A stretch of 64,000 nucleotides of DNA from Catellatospora paridis (GTDB lineage Bacteria > Actinomycetota > Actinomycetes > Mycobacteriales > Micromonosporaceae): contig NZ_ML769316.1 in NCBI RefSeq assembly GCF_009720365.1, positions 124,001 to 188,000 on the forward strand, written 5' to 3'. The notes under the pieces were generated by a model that made no database searches, was not told the origin of the DNA, and was given only the letters and a program-made list of their open reading frames with translations. Positions 17,337 through 25,626 of this stretch are shown here, one piece after another (position 1 is the stretch's first letter; each line of letters begins with the position of its first letter). The position numbers and the translations under genes were made by a program.

Positions 17337-17431
17337 CTGTCAGCGAAAAGTCGCCGACTTTCTGCTGACAGAAATCGCGGTTTCACTGACAGGGCAGCTC
17401 ACACCCCATCCGGCCGATCTTGGGCTGTCAG
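17337..17431. promoter_or_regulatory. CTGTCAG cluster E with a 35 bp dyad
   Basis: Sites at 17337, 17365, 17386 and 17425. The first two are head-to-head and bracket the palindrome AAAGTCGCCGACTTT, so 17337-17371 forms one extended dyad. It lies upstream of the gene at 17632 and downstream of the iteron array. I see no gene in 17006-17631. Confidence 0.6.
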
Positions 17432-17631
17432 CGGGCGGAGCCATGGTGAAGGCACTTGCACAGCAAGCCTCTCCGGCACCACCCCGCAACGCGCGGGATG
17501 TCGGGCGTACAGCCCCGGCCAGCGACCCTCCACGGGTGAGCAGACCGGCGCCTACGGCGCCTCAACGACCATCCCGCCCGGACCGGGCACCAACCAACCC
17601 CACAACCCCCACAGGGGAAGGAGCATCCCGT

Positions 17632-18345
17632 ATGACCGCAAAGCCAGGAACCACCGAGTTCACCTTCCGCACCTTCGTGGTGTGTGCGTCTCCGCGACCC
17701 GTCGCGGACTGGGAGGAGCTCGTAGAGCCCGCGCTCGAGCGCAACCCGAACGCCACGCCGAGCGTGCAGTTCCCGGTGAAGGCCGTCCGCCGTCTGGCAT
17801 GGCTGACCCGCCTGTTCGACCACGGTCTGGTCGGAGCCGAACGTGGCCGGATCCACGTGATCCGCGCCGCAGGAGGCCGCCGTTCCCGCCTGGACCTCAA
17901 GGCCGCACAGCGCAACGCCTTCACCCAGGCATCCCTTCGTCACGCCCGCTGGAGCGATGCCGTCGCCGGCACCGCGACCGCGCAGGGCTGGAGCCACTTC
18001 CAGAACCGCGCGAAGACCAGCAACGGCAAGCTGACGGAGCAGGCCGCCTGGGACATGTTTCTGGCTCAGCCGCGCATCGCGGCGATGATGACCGTCAGCA
18101 ACGGCCTGTCGGCCAACGACACCTTCGACCCGATGGATGTCGAAGCGTTCCAGGCCGGAAGCATCGCCTACTCCACCATGTGCCAGTACCGGGCACTCGC
18201 CGGCGACGTCGTGATCACCGAGTCCGGCCTGCGGCTGGAGCCCGCAGACGACAGCTACGCCGCCCGCATCGCCTTCCTGAAGAAGGCAGCCACCCATGTG
18301 GCCAAGCTCCCGCGGCACTGCGTGCTCGTCGCCATGACCATCTGA
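17632..18345 (+). CDS. Unknown soluble protein
   Basis: I choose ATG 17632 because GAAGGAG lies eight bases upstream; the longer open frame reaching back into the iterons has no other support. The product is 237 residues, without membrane helices. Segments are FRTFVVCASPRPVADWEELV, SVQFPVKAVRRLAWLTRL, and TQASLRHARWSDAVAG followed by WSHFQNRAKTSNGKLTEQAA. It is rich in Arg and Lys in the middle. I do not recognise it. Its place next to the iteron and CTGTCAG clusters makes a role in element maintenance or its control possible, but nothing in the sequence demonstrates this. Confidence 0.6.
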   Translation: MTAKPGTTEFTFRTFVVCASPRPVADWEELVEPALERNPNATPSVQFPVKAVRRLAWLTRLFDHGLVGAERGRIHVIRAAGGRRSRLDLKAAQRNAFTQASLRHARWSDAVAGTATAQGWSHFQNRAKTSNGKLTEQAAWDMFLAQPRIAAMMTVSNGLSANDTFDPMDVEAFQAGSIAYSTMCQYRALAGDVVITESGLRLEPADDSYAARIAFLKKAATHVAKLPRHCVLVAMTI

Positions 18346-18581
18346 CCCACCCGACCGGGCCGCCTCACGGCAGTCCGGCACCCGGTCCTCGCTCGAGGGC
18401 CATCGCACCCCGCCACGTTCGCGTGGCACAGCACCAACCGCACTACCGCCACTTCGTGTGGCGCAGCACCACCCCGCCGGACGGCGGGCGCGACCAAGGC
18501 AGCACCGCCACCGGCAGCCCCCTGGGGCAGCCGCGGCAATGCCGCTGAGGGTCGCACACCTCCCCTTCAACCCCGCACGAG

Positions 18582-18612
18582 GTGCGGGCCCGCTCATGCG
18601 GCGGGCCCGCAC
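18582..18612. terminator. Hairpin terminator candidate
   Basis: GTGCGGGCCCGC (18582-18593) pairs perfectly with GCGGGCCCGCAC (18601-18612) around a seven-base loop. It lies in the 407-base gap between the unknown gene and the wall hydrolase. No T-run follows. Confidence 0.5.
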
Positions 18613-18698
18613 CCAGCGTGCCGGCGCGACGCCCGGCCATTTTCCCGTTCACCGCCGGACCACCACCCACAGCGACCTGGCCCACCCAGGAGAGCCCA

Positions 18699-18766
18699 TG
18701 ACCTGTACTGCCGCACCGACCCGCGCAGCGCACAGCCAGAGCGGAGGCAACCATGTCAGCACGTAA
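18699..18766 (+). CDS. Possible 22-codon leader peptide
   Basis: ATG 18699 follows AGGAGAG and opens a 22-codon frame (starting MTCTAAPTRAA) whose TAA lies 14 bases inside the wall-hydrolase gene. The overlap could couple translation of the hydrolase. It may equally be chance: the sequence shows no special codons. Confidence 0.25.
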
Positions 18767-19907
18767 CTGGCCGCTGCTGACCAGCGTGGCCACCGGCGTC
18801 GTCCTCATCTGCTGCACCGGGTTCCTCACCGCGCTCAGCGGCGGCGCCTCCAACGCCGCCTGCCTAGCGGAACCCAGCACCGGCCCGGCTTCGTCGGGCG
18901 GCTCGACCGCCTCAGTGAGCCCAGCCATCTCGGTGAGCCCGAGCAGCGCCTCGCCCTCGGCAAGTCCGGCTGCGAGCCTGCCGGAGGGATTCGACGACAA
19001 GCAGGTCGCCAACGCCGCGGCGATCGTCGGTGAGGGGATGCGACGGCAAGTGCCCGCCCGCGGGTGGGTCATCGCGGTCGCGACCGCGATGCAGGAGTCG
19101 AGCCTGTACAACCGGGCCAACCCGAGGGTGCCGGAGTCGTTGCACGTGCCGCATGAGGGCACCGGCAGCGACCACGACTCGCTCGGGCTGTTCCAGCAGC
19201 GGCCCAGCCAAGGCTGGGGCACCCCCGCCCAGCTAATGCTGCCCACCTACGCGGCCGGCCGGTTCTACGACGCCCTGGCGCGCGTCGGCGGCTGGCAGAC
19301 GATGGCGTTGACCGAAGCCGCGCAGAAGGTCCAGAAGTCAGCCTTCCCCGGCGCCTACGCCAAGCACGAGGCCAAAGCGACCGCCCTCGTGCAGCACCTG
19401 GCCGCCCAGGCCAGCCTTTCCGTGCAGATCTGCACCCCGGTCGCAGGCGCATGGGTCAAGCCGGTCAACGCCGACGTCGTCTCCGACTTCCGCACCGAGC
19501 ACCGGCCCCGGCACAACGGCGTCGACCTCGACGCCGCCCGCGGCGACATCGTCGTGGCCGCCTCCGCCGGAACCGTCGTGCAGGTCCGCTGCGACATCAG
19601 CCCACAGTGGTGGGGCTGCGACCGCGACGGAAACCTGGCCACGCCAGGCTGCGGCTGGTACGTCGACATCAAACACGCCGGGAACTTCATCACCCGCTAC
19701 TGCCACCTCGGCAAGCGTCCCGACGTCACCATCGGTGACACCGTGCTGGCCGGGCAACCCATCGGCGTCGTGGGCAACAGCGGGCACTCCAGCGGACCCC
19801 ATCTGCACTTCGAGGTCCACGCCGACGGCGACCGGTCATCAGCCGGAGCCATCCCCCCGGTGCCCTACATGATCAATGTCGGGGCGGCGCTGGGCAGGAC
19901 CGGCTAA
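18753..19907 (+). CDS. Secreted lysozyme-like plus M23 peptidase wall hydrolase
   Basis: A 384-residue protein probably serving as the cell-wall opening enzyme of the secretion system (VirB1-like role). An N-terminal hydrophobic segment (residues 8-28) anchors or exports it; a Ser/Pro-rich linker follows. Residues about 75-215 form the lysozyme-like domain common in actinobacterial conjugation loci, with AMQESSLYN and SLGLFQQRPSQGWG. Residues about 235-370 are an M23 zinc metallopeptidase: H254-x3-D258 (HNGVDLD) and HLHFE near 350-354, the complete metal and catalytic set. Both domains look intact. Its location 4 kb from the ATPase operon supports the conjugation role. Confidence 0.85.
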   Translation: MSARNWPLLTSVATGVVLICCTGFLTALSGGASNAACLAEPSTGPASSGGSTASVSPAISVSPSSASPSASPAASLPEGFDDKQVANAAAIVGEGMRRQVPARGWVIAVATAMQESSLYNRANPRVPESLHVPHEGTGSDHDSLGLFQQRPSQGWGTPAQLMLPTYAAGRFYDALARVGGWQTMALTEAAQKVQKSAFPGAYAKHEAKATALVQHLAAQASLSVQICTPVAGAWVKPVNADVVSDFRTEHRPRHNGVDLDAARGDIVVAASAGTVVQVRCDISPQWWGCDRDGNLATPGCGWYVDIKHAGNFITRYCHLGKRPDVTIGDTVLAGQPIGVVGNSGHSSGPHLHFEVHADGDRSSAGAIPPVPYMINVGAALGRTG

Positions 19908-20511
19908 CCCTCCAGCGGCCGGACTCCGCCGGGACCCGGAGCGATCACGACCCTGCCCGGGGCGGTCCATGTCCGGCGAACCAGATCCGCGGACCACTCA
20001 CGTGGCCGCCGGACCACGCCGGCGGCTGCCCCGGACGGACTTCTACGCATTGCGCACATCACCGGTTCACCAACCACGGCGGCTCACCGTGCCGGCGCTC
20101 CCACCCATCCCTTGAGCAGTTAAGGAGCTGTTCCATTTTCACCTCTCGCGATCGACATGCACGCCGCTGAGGCGGTCAACACCCGCAATTGGCTGCTGCA
20201 GACCCGGTGCCGTCAGGAACTGCTCGACGCGGTCGTCGACGGCCGACGCACGCTCGACGATGCCAACAGCGCGCTTCGGCAAGCCGGCATCGACATGCTG
20301 CCCCAGCGGTGGCCGGCCGTATCGAGCGTCCGTATGCGGCTGTCCCTCGCCAGCTCTGCCGTGACATCCGCGACGCAACCGATCGCTGCCCAGGCTCGTG
20401 AGCCGCCGCCCGCAGCGACCCGCAGACCGGTCGCGACATCACCACCTGCTCGACGACGGCACACCGCAGACCGCCGTCTACCCCATCCCCACCATCAGCA
20501 AGGAGCTGCTC
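19908..20511 (+). other. Gap with a possible short gene remnant
   Basis: No complete gene. A frame from ATG 20157 gives a protein-like start (NTRNWLLQTRCRQELLDAVV, then DANSALRQAGIDMLPQRWP), then continues as a shadow of the next gene with no stop of its own before 20747. It may be a remnant fused by frameshift or a chance frame. TAAGGAG at 20120-20126 is too far upstream to serve it. Confidence 0.3.
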
Positions 20512-21420
20512 GTGGACGACAACGTGTTCTTCTTCGACCTGGAATGGGTGCTGCGGCTGACATCGCACGCCGAGGTCACCCCCGCCAGCGGGCCCTGCGG
20601 CGAGCACCCCGACGGTGGTTGCCCCGGGTCCCTGCTGTGGGTTTCCGACGACACCGGCGTCTACCTAGAGTCCAACGGGCTGCCGCCGGCCGAGTTCGGG
20701 CCAGGGATCAGCCCCAAGATCTACGCGCAGGGCTGGGAGCCCGGTAGCGGTCGGCAGGATCCCGACCACCCCTTCGACGGCGGCTTCTTCAGCCCGCTGC
20801 ACCTGCAGTTCCACGCCGAGACCGCCACCGCGTTCGTGCAGCGGATGCGTACCTCCGGCTGCCAGTACATGTACCTGCGCTTGATCGATGAGGACGCCGT
20901 GGACATCGGGTTCACCACAACCGCCGAACTGCCTCCGCAGCACCCGCTGTCGCCCGAGGAGATCGCGCAGCGGCGCCAGAAGCTCATCGAGGACATGCGT
21001 GCCCTCGTAGCCGACGGCAAGTTCGCCGTCATGAACATCCACCCCGACGAGCAGCTTCCCGCCTCGATGCTCTACACCGTCGGCCTGACCGCAGCGGGCC
21101 ACCCCGAGCTGGTCATCGTCGGCCTGGCCATCGACGCCGCCCATCACATCCTCAACAGCCTCGGCTCACAGATCCGCCCAGGCGAGCAGACGCTGGCCCA
21201 CGGCCAGATCCTGACCGACGTCATCGACGACTACGACCTGCACGTCATCGACGCGGACGGGCCCATCCCGACCAGGTTGATCCCCGGCATGGCGTACGAG
21301 ATCTTCGGCCACCGCAACGTACGGCTGCAGCAGATCGTCTGGCCCGACACGTTCCACCAGCTGCCCTGGGACAACAAGTTCGACCACAAGCTCATCCAGC
21401 CCGTCATCGGCCGCCCCTGA
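20512..21420 (+). CDS. DUF3085-like and DUF4262 fusion protein
   Basis: I start at GTG 20512, six bases after AAGGAG; in-frame upstream codons lack support. The product is about 302 residues. Residues 1-110 begin VFFFDLEWVLRLTSHAEV and contain SLLWVSDDTGVYLESNGLP, the DUF3085 pattern. After a linker, residues about 180-300 contain MLYTVGLTAAGHPELVIVGL, an IDAAHHILNSLG helix and QQIVWPDTFHQLPW, the DUF4262 pattern. Neither domain has a known activity. Fusion of the two is the notable feature. It is the first of a run of co-oriented accessory genes. Confidence 0.6.
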   Translation: MDDNVFFFDLEWVLRLTSHAEVTPASGPCGEHPDGGCPGSLLWVSDDTGVYLESNGLPPAEFGPGISPKIYAQGWEPGSGRQDPDHPFDGGFFSPLHLQFHAETATAFVQRMRTSGCQYMYLRLIDEDAVDIGFTTTAELPPQHPLSPEEIAQRRQKLIEDMRALVADGKFAVMNIHPDEQLPASMLYTVGLTAAGHPELVIVGLAIDAAHHILNSLGSQIRPGEQTLAHGQILTDVIDDYDLHVIDADGPIPTRLIPGMAYEIFGHRNVRLQQIVWPDTFHQLPWDNKFDHKLIQPVIGRP

Positions 21421-21435
21421 CCGCCTGACCCCGAG

Positions 21436-21681
21436 GTGAGCAGCGCCGCCGTTGGGTGTGGCACCACACTCGGCACCCTGACAGCGGCTAGTCCCGGTGA
21501 CACCCAACTCGGCGACGACGACGTCACCGAGCACATCGGCCTCAACGCCTCCAGCATGCCGCTGCTGGACCTGTGCCGCTACGCCCACCGCATGGGCGCC
21601 TGGTGGCTGACCCTCAACGTCATCAGCCTGACCGAGTACCGCGTCGAGTTCGCCCGCCGCGGTATACGCACCTCCCGGTAG
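21436..21681 (+). CDS. Small unknown protein
   Basis: An 81-residue frame starting at GTG 21436, 15 bases after the previous stop. The C-terminal half (LLDLCRYAHRMGAWWLTLNV, then TEYRVEFARRG) is protein-like with two predicted helices; the N-terminal 30 residues look less ordered, and a CTGACAG site lies inside at 21478. It fits the spacing of the operon, but no family is recognised. It could be a remnant. Confidence 0.4.
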   Translation: MSSAAVGCGTTLGTLTAASPGDTQLGDDDVTEHIGLNASSMPLLDLCRYAHRMGAWWLTLNVISLTEYRVEFARRGIRTSR

Positions 21682-21725
21682 CGCCACCGCACCACCCGGC
21701 CGACAGGGCCGCAGCGTTCCACGAT

Positions 21726-21747
21726 GCCTGCGGCCTCGGCCGCAGGC
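21726..21747. terminator. Short hairpin
   Basis: GCCTGCGGCC and GGCCGCAGGC pair perfectly around two bases, in the gap before the gene at 21797. There is no T-run. Confidence 0.4.
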
Positions 21748-21796
21748 CCCTACCTCCGGGAAACATACTCATGATCCTCTCGCATTCGGCCCGGCC

Positions 21797-22870
21797 ATGA
21801 GCCGCGCCGCCGACGCCGCCCGCGCGGCGATGACCGTCTACGACCACAGCCGGACCATCGCCCGGCGGCTGACCGCCATCGGCGTCCCGCCGTCGGAGAT
21901 CACCGACCTGGAGGCACAGGTCATCCGCGGTGCCGAGTTCGCCTACCCGCCGCGACTGCACCTGCTGTCGATCATCAACTACGAGAACGGCACCTGGGCC
22001 GAGCACAACGCGCACCTGTCCACCATGATCCAGCTGACCTGCTGGAACCAGCACAAGATCGCCTACTGTGTCGACGCCGACCTCGCCAACGAACTCGGAC
22101 GCGTCCGCGACAACGACCTCATCCACCGCGACGTCCTAACCCGGCTGCCCCATCCCGACCCGTACGTGCACCTGTCCCGCCAGGTCCGCTTCAGCGCAGT
22201 GGGCGGTCACAGCATCGGCATCAGCGGATTCTTCATCACAGGCACACGCCTGTTGCACGACCAGCCGATCCCCTGCAGCTCCCACCACCCGCAGCGCCAC
22301 GAGCTCGTGCTGCTGTTCCCCCGCGTCCACTACGGCCCCAACGGCCAGCCGATCGATGAGGCCGGCCAGCCGCTGGTGTCGTTCAGCCGGATCGTGCTGT
22401 CCTTCGACGGCCCCACCGCCACCCTGGCCGACCTCATCGCCAGCGTCCAGCGCCGCTTCCGCAACCAACTCGGCGGACAGGCCCACGACGAGATCAGCCG
22501 GCTGCTACGCGAAAGCGTCGGCGTGCTGCTCTACGTCTGCACCGCCAAGCCCGACCTGGTCCGTGCCCCAGGCGGCAAGTCCAAGAAGCAGCGCCGCAAG
22601 GGCACCGCGGTAGCCGCCTACGAGCTGGGCTACCACCTCGGCGCCGCAATCCGGTCGTGGAAGCAGCCAGCCAGCCAGCGCATTACGGCCGACAGTCCCG
22701 GCGGTGAGGGCGCTAGGCGCAGCCCACGGCCGCACTTCCGGCGCCCGCACTTCCACACCTACCGCGTCGGCGCCGGCCGCGCCAACACCGTCATGCATTT
22801 CATAACCGGCACCCCGATCAATGGCTACACCGGCGCCGACAAACCCACCGTCATCCCCGTCAGACCCTGA
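21797..22870 (+). CDS. AcrVA2-like family protein
   Basis: A 357-residue soluble protein. The N-terminal part is mostly helical (DHSRTIARRLTAIGVPPSEI). The middle has RVRFSAVGGHSIGISGFF and HELVLLFPRV. The C-terminal part has LLYVCTAKPDL, AYELGYHLGAAIR, and PRPHFRRPHFHTYRVG ending in FITGTPINGY, the order I associate with AcrVA2-like proteins, annotated widely on actinobacterial mobile elements. AcrVA2 from Moraxella blocks Cas12a production; most distant homologues are untested, and an anti-CRISPR role here is only inferred. A basic segment (GGKSKKQRRKG) may contact nucleic acid. Confidence 0.5.
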   Translation: MSRAADAARAAMTVYDHSRTIARRLTAIGVPPSEITDLEAQVIRGAEFAYPPRLHLLSIINYENGTWAEHNAHLSTMIQLTCWNQHKIAYCVDADLANELGRVRDNDLIHRDVLTRLPHPDPYVHLSRQVRFSAVGGHSIGISGFFITGTRLLHDQPIPCSSHHPQRHELVLLFPRVHYGPNGQPIDEAGQPLVSFSRIVLSFDGPTATLADLIASVQRRFRNQLGGQAHDEISRLLRESVGVLLYVCTAKPDLVRAPGGKSKKQRRKGTAVAAYELGYHLGAAIRSWKQPASQRITADSPGGEGARRSPRPHFRRPHFHTYRVGAGRANTVMHFITGTPINGYTGADKPTVIPVRP

Positions 22871-22992
22871 CTCCAGCTCGACCTCGCCGTCCGCGCCGAC
22901 GAGTTACGCGACCACATCTGACCCCCACACGCCGCTGCGAGCGCGGCCAGCCCGCATGAGCCCGCGCCCTCCGGTCAGGAAGGAGCATCTGC

Positions 22993-23205
22993 ATGGCAAC
23001 CCGCAAGATCCTTCTCACCATCGACGACCTCGACGGCACCCAGCCTGCCAAGACATTCACGTTCGGCTACCAAGGCCGCAACTACGAGATTGACCTCAAC
23101 GACGCCCACGCCGCCCAACTGCACGACGCGCTGGCCCAGTTCATCGCCGCCGCCCGCGCCATCGACCGCCGCCGCAAGGCCGGTACGCAGCGCGCCACGG
23201 CCTGA
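22993..23205 (+). CDS. Lsr2 N-terminal domain protein lacking the DNA-binding half
   Basis: A 70-residue protein starting ATRKILLTIDDLDGTQPAKT and continuing FGYQGRNYEIDLNDAHAAQL and ALAQFIAAARAI. These match the dimerisation/oligomerisation domain of Lsr2, the actinobacterial xenogeneic silencer (compare VDDFDGSGAADETVEFG and YEIDLS in the mycobacterial protein). The protein ends at RRRKAGTQRATA, where normal Lsr2 (about 110 residues) continues into the AT-hook-like RGR domain, so the DNA-binding part is missing. GGAAGGAGC precedes the ATG. A short version could bind host Lsr2 and antagonise silencing, as H-NS truncations do in proteobacteria. That is inference. Confidence 0.8.
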   Translation: MATRKILLTIDDLDGTQPAKTFTFGYQGRNYEIDLNDAHAAQLHDALAQFIAAARAIDRRRKAGTQRATA

Positions 23206-23233
23206 ACCCGTTCCCGACATCAGGCAGGAGACC

Positions 23234-23515
23234 ATGCCATTCAACGGGACGGCCGCGTCCCGCACCACCGACCCGCGCACCGAACCCGGCCCGCGCTACC
23301 CGATGCTGCTCGTCCGGATCCCGCCCGGACCCGTCGACGACGAGCGCCTCATCGGTCGCATCACCCACCAGCTGCGCGCGCATGCAGGCGCGAGCGCCGC
23401 AGCCGAGTTCGCCAGGACCGCGCTGGCCTGCCGCACCCCAGATGACGTGCTCGCACTGGCCCGCGCCACCGTGACGGTCCTGACCAGCACCCACCAGGGC
23501 CGCCAACACATCTGA
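23234..23515 (+). CDS. Small unknown protein
   Basis: A 93-residue protein from ATG 23234 after CAGGAGA. The sequence YPMLLVRIPPGPVDDERLIG is followed by helices (RITHQLRAHAGASAAAEFAR, then DDVLALARATVTVL). It lies 28 bases after the Lsr2-like gene and probably shares its transcript. No family is recognised. Confidence 0.5.
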   Translation: MPFNGTAASRTTDPRTEPGPRYPMLLVRIPPGPVDDERLIGRITHQLRAHAGASAAAEFARTALACRTPDDVLALARATVTVLTSTHQGRQHI

Positions 23516-23584
23516 CCACGCCGCTGCGCTCACGGGCCGCCACAAAGGCCGGCCCGCGATCACCCCTGCCCGGAAGGAGCCACC

Positions 23585-24636
23585 GTGGACAACAGACCCT
23601 GGCGGCTGCGTTCCATCGAGGCGACCAACAGTCTCGGCACGCTGCGCACCGCCATCACCTACGCCGACCTCACCATCCTGTACAGCGCGCACCCCGACCA
23701 CCTGGCCGCCCAACTGCGTCTGCCCGCCCACCTGCGTGCACTCACAGAAGGCCACCCCGACCGCCTGACGTGGTACAGCACCGACCCGCACACCAGCGTC
23801 GAGGTCAGCGTCTGCTTCACCGACCCCACTGGTGCCGACACACTCCACCTGGCCATCGGCCTGCAGCCCAGCGGCCGCGAGCGAGCCCACCTTCGCCAGG
23901 TCACGCTCACCCGGGCCACCGGCAGCCGACAGCAGCGGCTGTCCCTGGCCCGCGCCGAGCCCGGTCGCCCCGGCAGATGTCGAGCGGCGATGCCGACGTC
24001 CAGGACGCCGAGCCACAGTTCACCGGGGTCCTGCCCTGGCTCATGGCACTCGACCCCGCCGATCAGACATGGACTGCCGAGGTTGCCCGGTCCCTGCGGC
24101 ACGCCATCGGCCTCGTCGTCACCGCCACCACCGGTCCCCTGCCCGATCCTCACACCAGCGCCATCATCGAGGAGAACCTCGTCCAGCTGGAGGACAACCT
24201 CAACACCGGCGCCGACACGGCGCTGCGGCTGCTCGGTGGTCTCACCCGCCCGCCGAACGTCGCGCTCGCCCAGGCGGGCGGGCTGATCGTGCGTACCGGA
24301 GCCCTGACCGTGCCGCTGACCGACGCCTCACCCGGCACCCGGGCGCTGGTGCAGCTGGCTGCGGACCGCACCTGCCGCTGGCCGTACATCCACCTCGTCG
24401 AACAGCCCGAGCGCCACCTGCCGGGCCGCGACATGCCCGCACTAATCGAGTTCATGGCCGGCTGGGCATGTGACAACCGGATCGTGTGGTCTACCAGCGA
24501 CGACACGGTGCTCAGCCACCTGCGCCATCTCCGAACACTGGTCGACGTCGCGTTCTACGCCGACAACGGCACCGGACCCCAGCCCTTCGACTTGTGGCCC
24601 GCCCGCACCATCCGGTCCGCCGACACCGCGCGCTGA
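23585..24636 (+). pseudogene. Frameshifted, degenerate SMC/AAA-type P-loop ATPase
   Basis: Two frames together read as one ATPase. The first, from GTG 23585 (after GGAAGGAGC), gives WRLRSIEATNSLGTLRTAIT then YADLTILYSAHPDHLAAQL, which is the layout of the N-terminal strand and P-loop of SMC/OLD-like ATPases, but Walker A is lost. Near 23970-24000 the homology moves to another frame, which ends at 24636 and contains LTDASPGTRALVQLAADRT (signature-like) and IHLVEQPERHL followed by NRIVWSTSDDTVL (Walker B and switch-like). The first frame has no stop until 24286, so either a frameshift mutation, a sequencing error or recoding is needed. The missing Walker A lysine suggests a pseudo-ATPase even if repaired. 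Confidence 0.4.
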
Positions 24637-24775
24637 CCAACAGTCCGTTCTGCGCAATCGACGCCTGATCGAGCCGTGACGGCTCGACCGGCGGCCGCAC
24701 CACCACAACCCGATCTCGGGGTGGGCGGCCCGCCGGGCCGCTCACCCCTGCCCTCAACCCGAAAGGGAGCAGGCC

Positions 24776-25492
24776 ATGCGCCGTCACGGAATCACCCTCG
24801 AGCACCTGCTGCACATGCGATCGACCACCCTCCGCCGGCCCGAACCCGCCCAGTCCCGGCCCGCCGCGGGTGAGCCCGCCACGCCCGCCGGCCGTCGGCC
24901 CAAGGCCGTCGGCAATGCCAACGCCATCGCGCTTCGCGCCGCTCGGCTGCGCCGCGAACTCGCCGATCGCGCCGACACCCTCACCAGCGACGAACTCGAG
25001 CAGATCCTCACCGAACTCAAGGCCGCCGTCGCCGACCTCAACGCCACCATCGGCCTGATCGTCGGCACACCCGGCTGCGGCGCCGACACCGCCGTTCAGC
25101 AGGACGCGCCCACCGCCGCGGCAGGCATGGACGTCGACACCCCTCTGGCCCACACGCCCCGCGAGCACGCCATGCCTGCCACGACGAACCGCGACCGCGA
25201 CACCCCCGGCCAGGTGGCCACAGCCATCTCGTGGCGCACCGGTGGCCTGCGCCGCCATGTCGCCGGCCACGGCGTCGACAACATCGCCGACGAAGACCTG
25301 GCCCTGCTGGTCGACCTGCTGCACGCCGCGGCTGTCGACATCCACGCCAGCGTCGAACTGATCGCCGCCGCGACCGCCTCGGCCCGCCCCCGCGTCCGGA
25401 CCCGTCGCTACGACGACCCCACCGCCGACGGCAGCACCGCAGCGGCCGAGGGACAGACCGGGCCGGCCGCCGGGCTGCTGCAGACCACTTGA
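24776..25492 (+). CDS. Unknown protein with an internal duplication
   Basis: A 238-residue protein after GAAAGGGAGC. Two similar helical units are visible: ANAIALRAARLRRELADRAD with DELEQILTELKAAVADLNAT (about residues 48-97) and ATAISWRTGGLRRHVAGHGV with DEDLALLVDLLHAAAVDIHAS (about residues 147-195). They are joined by a Pro/Ala-rich linker. The duplication suggests two copies of one helical hairpin. No family is recognised; the spacing within a long co-oriented gene run suggests co-transcription. Confidence 0.5.
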   Translation: MRRHGITLEHLLHMRSTTLRRPEPAQSRPAAGEPATPAGRRPKAVGNANAIALRAARLRRELADRADTLTSDELEQILTELKAAVADLNATIGLIVGTPGCGADTAVQQDAPTAAAGMDVDTPLAHTPREHAMPATTNRDRDTPGQVATAISWRTGGLRRHVAGHGVDNIADEDLALLVDLLHAAAVDIHASVELIAAATASARPRVRTRRYDDPTADGSTAAAEGQTGPAAGLLQTT

Positions 25493-25523
25493 TAGCAGTG
25501 CCGATCAGAGCGCCCATGTGACT

Positions 25524-25598
25524 CTGGCGGCCCCTGCCGCCAGCCCTGTTCATAGCCCGAAGGCGGCAGCCAGCCTGGAAAACTCCTGCCGCCTTCGG
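25524..25598. terminator. Two adjacent hairpins
   Basis: CTGGCGG and CCGCCAG pair at 25524-25543. CCGAAGGCGGCAG (25557-25569) pairs perfectly with CTGCCGCCTTCGG (25586-25598). They lie just before the GGDEF gene and could terminate, or reduce, transcription entering it. Confidence 0.5.
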
Positions 25599-25626
25599 TG
25601 CTCCTAGCTGAGAGGAGCACCATCCA

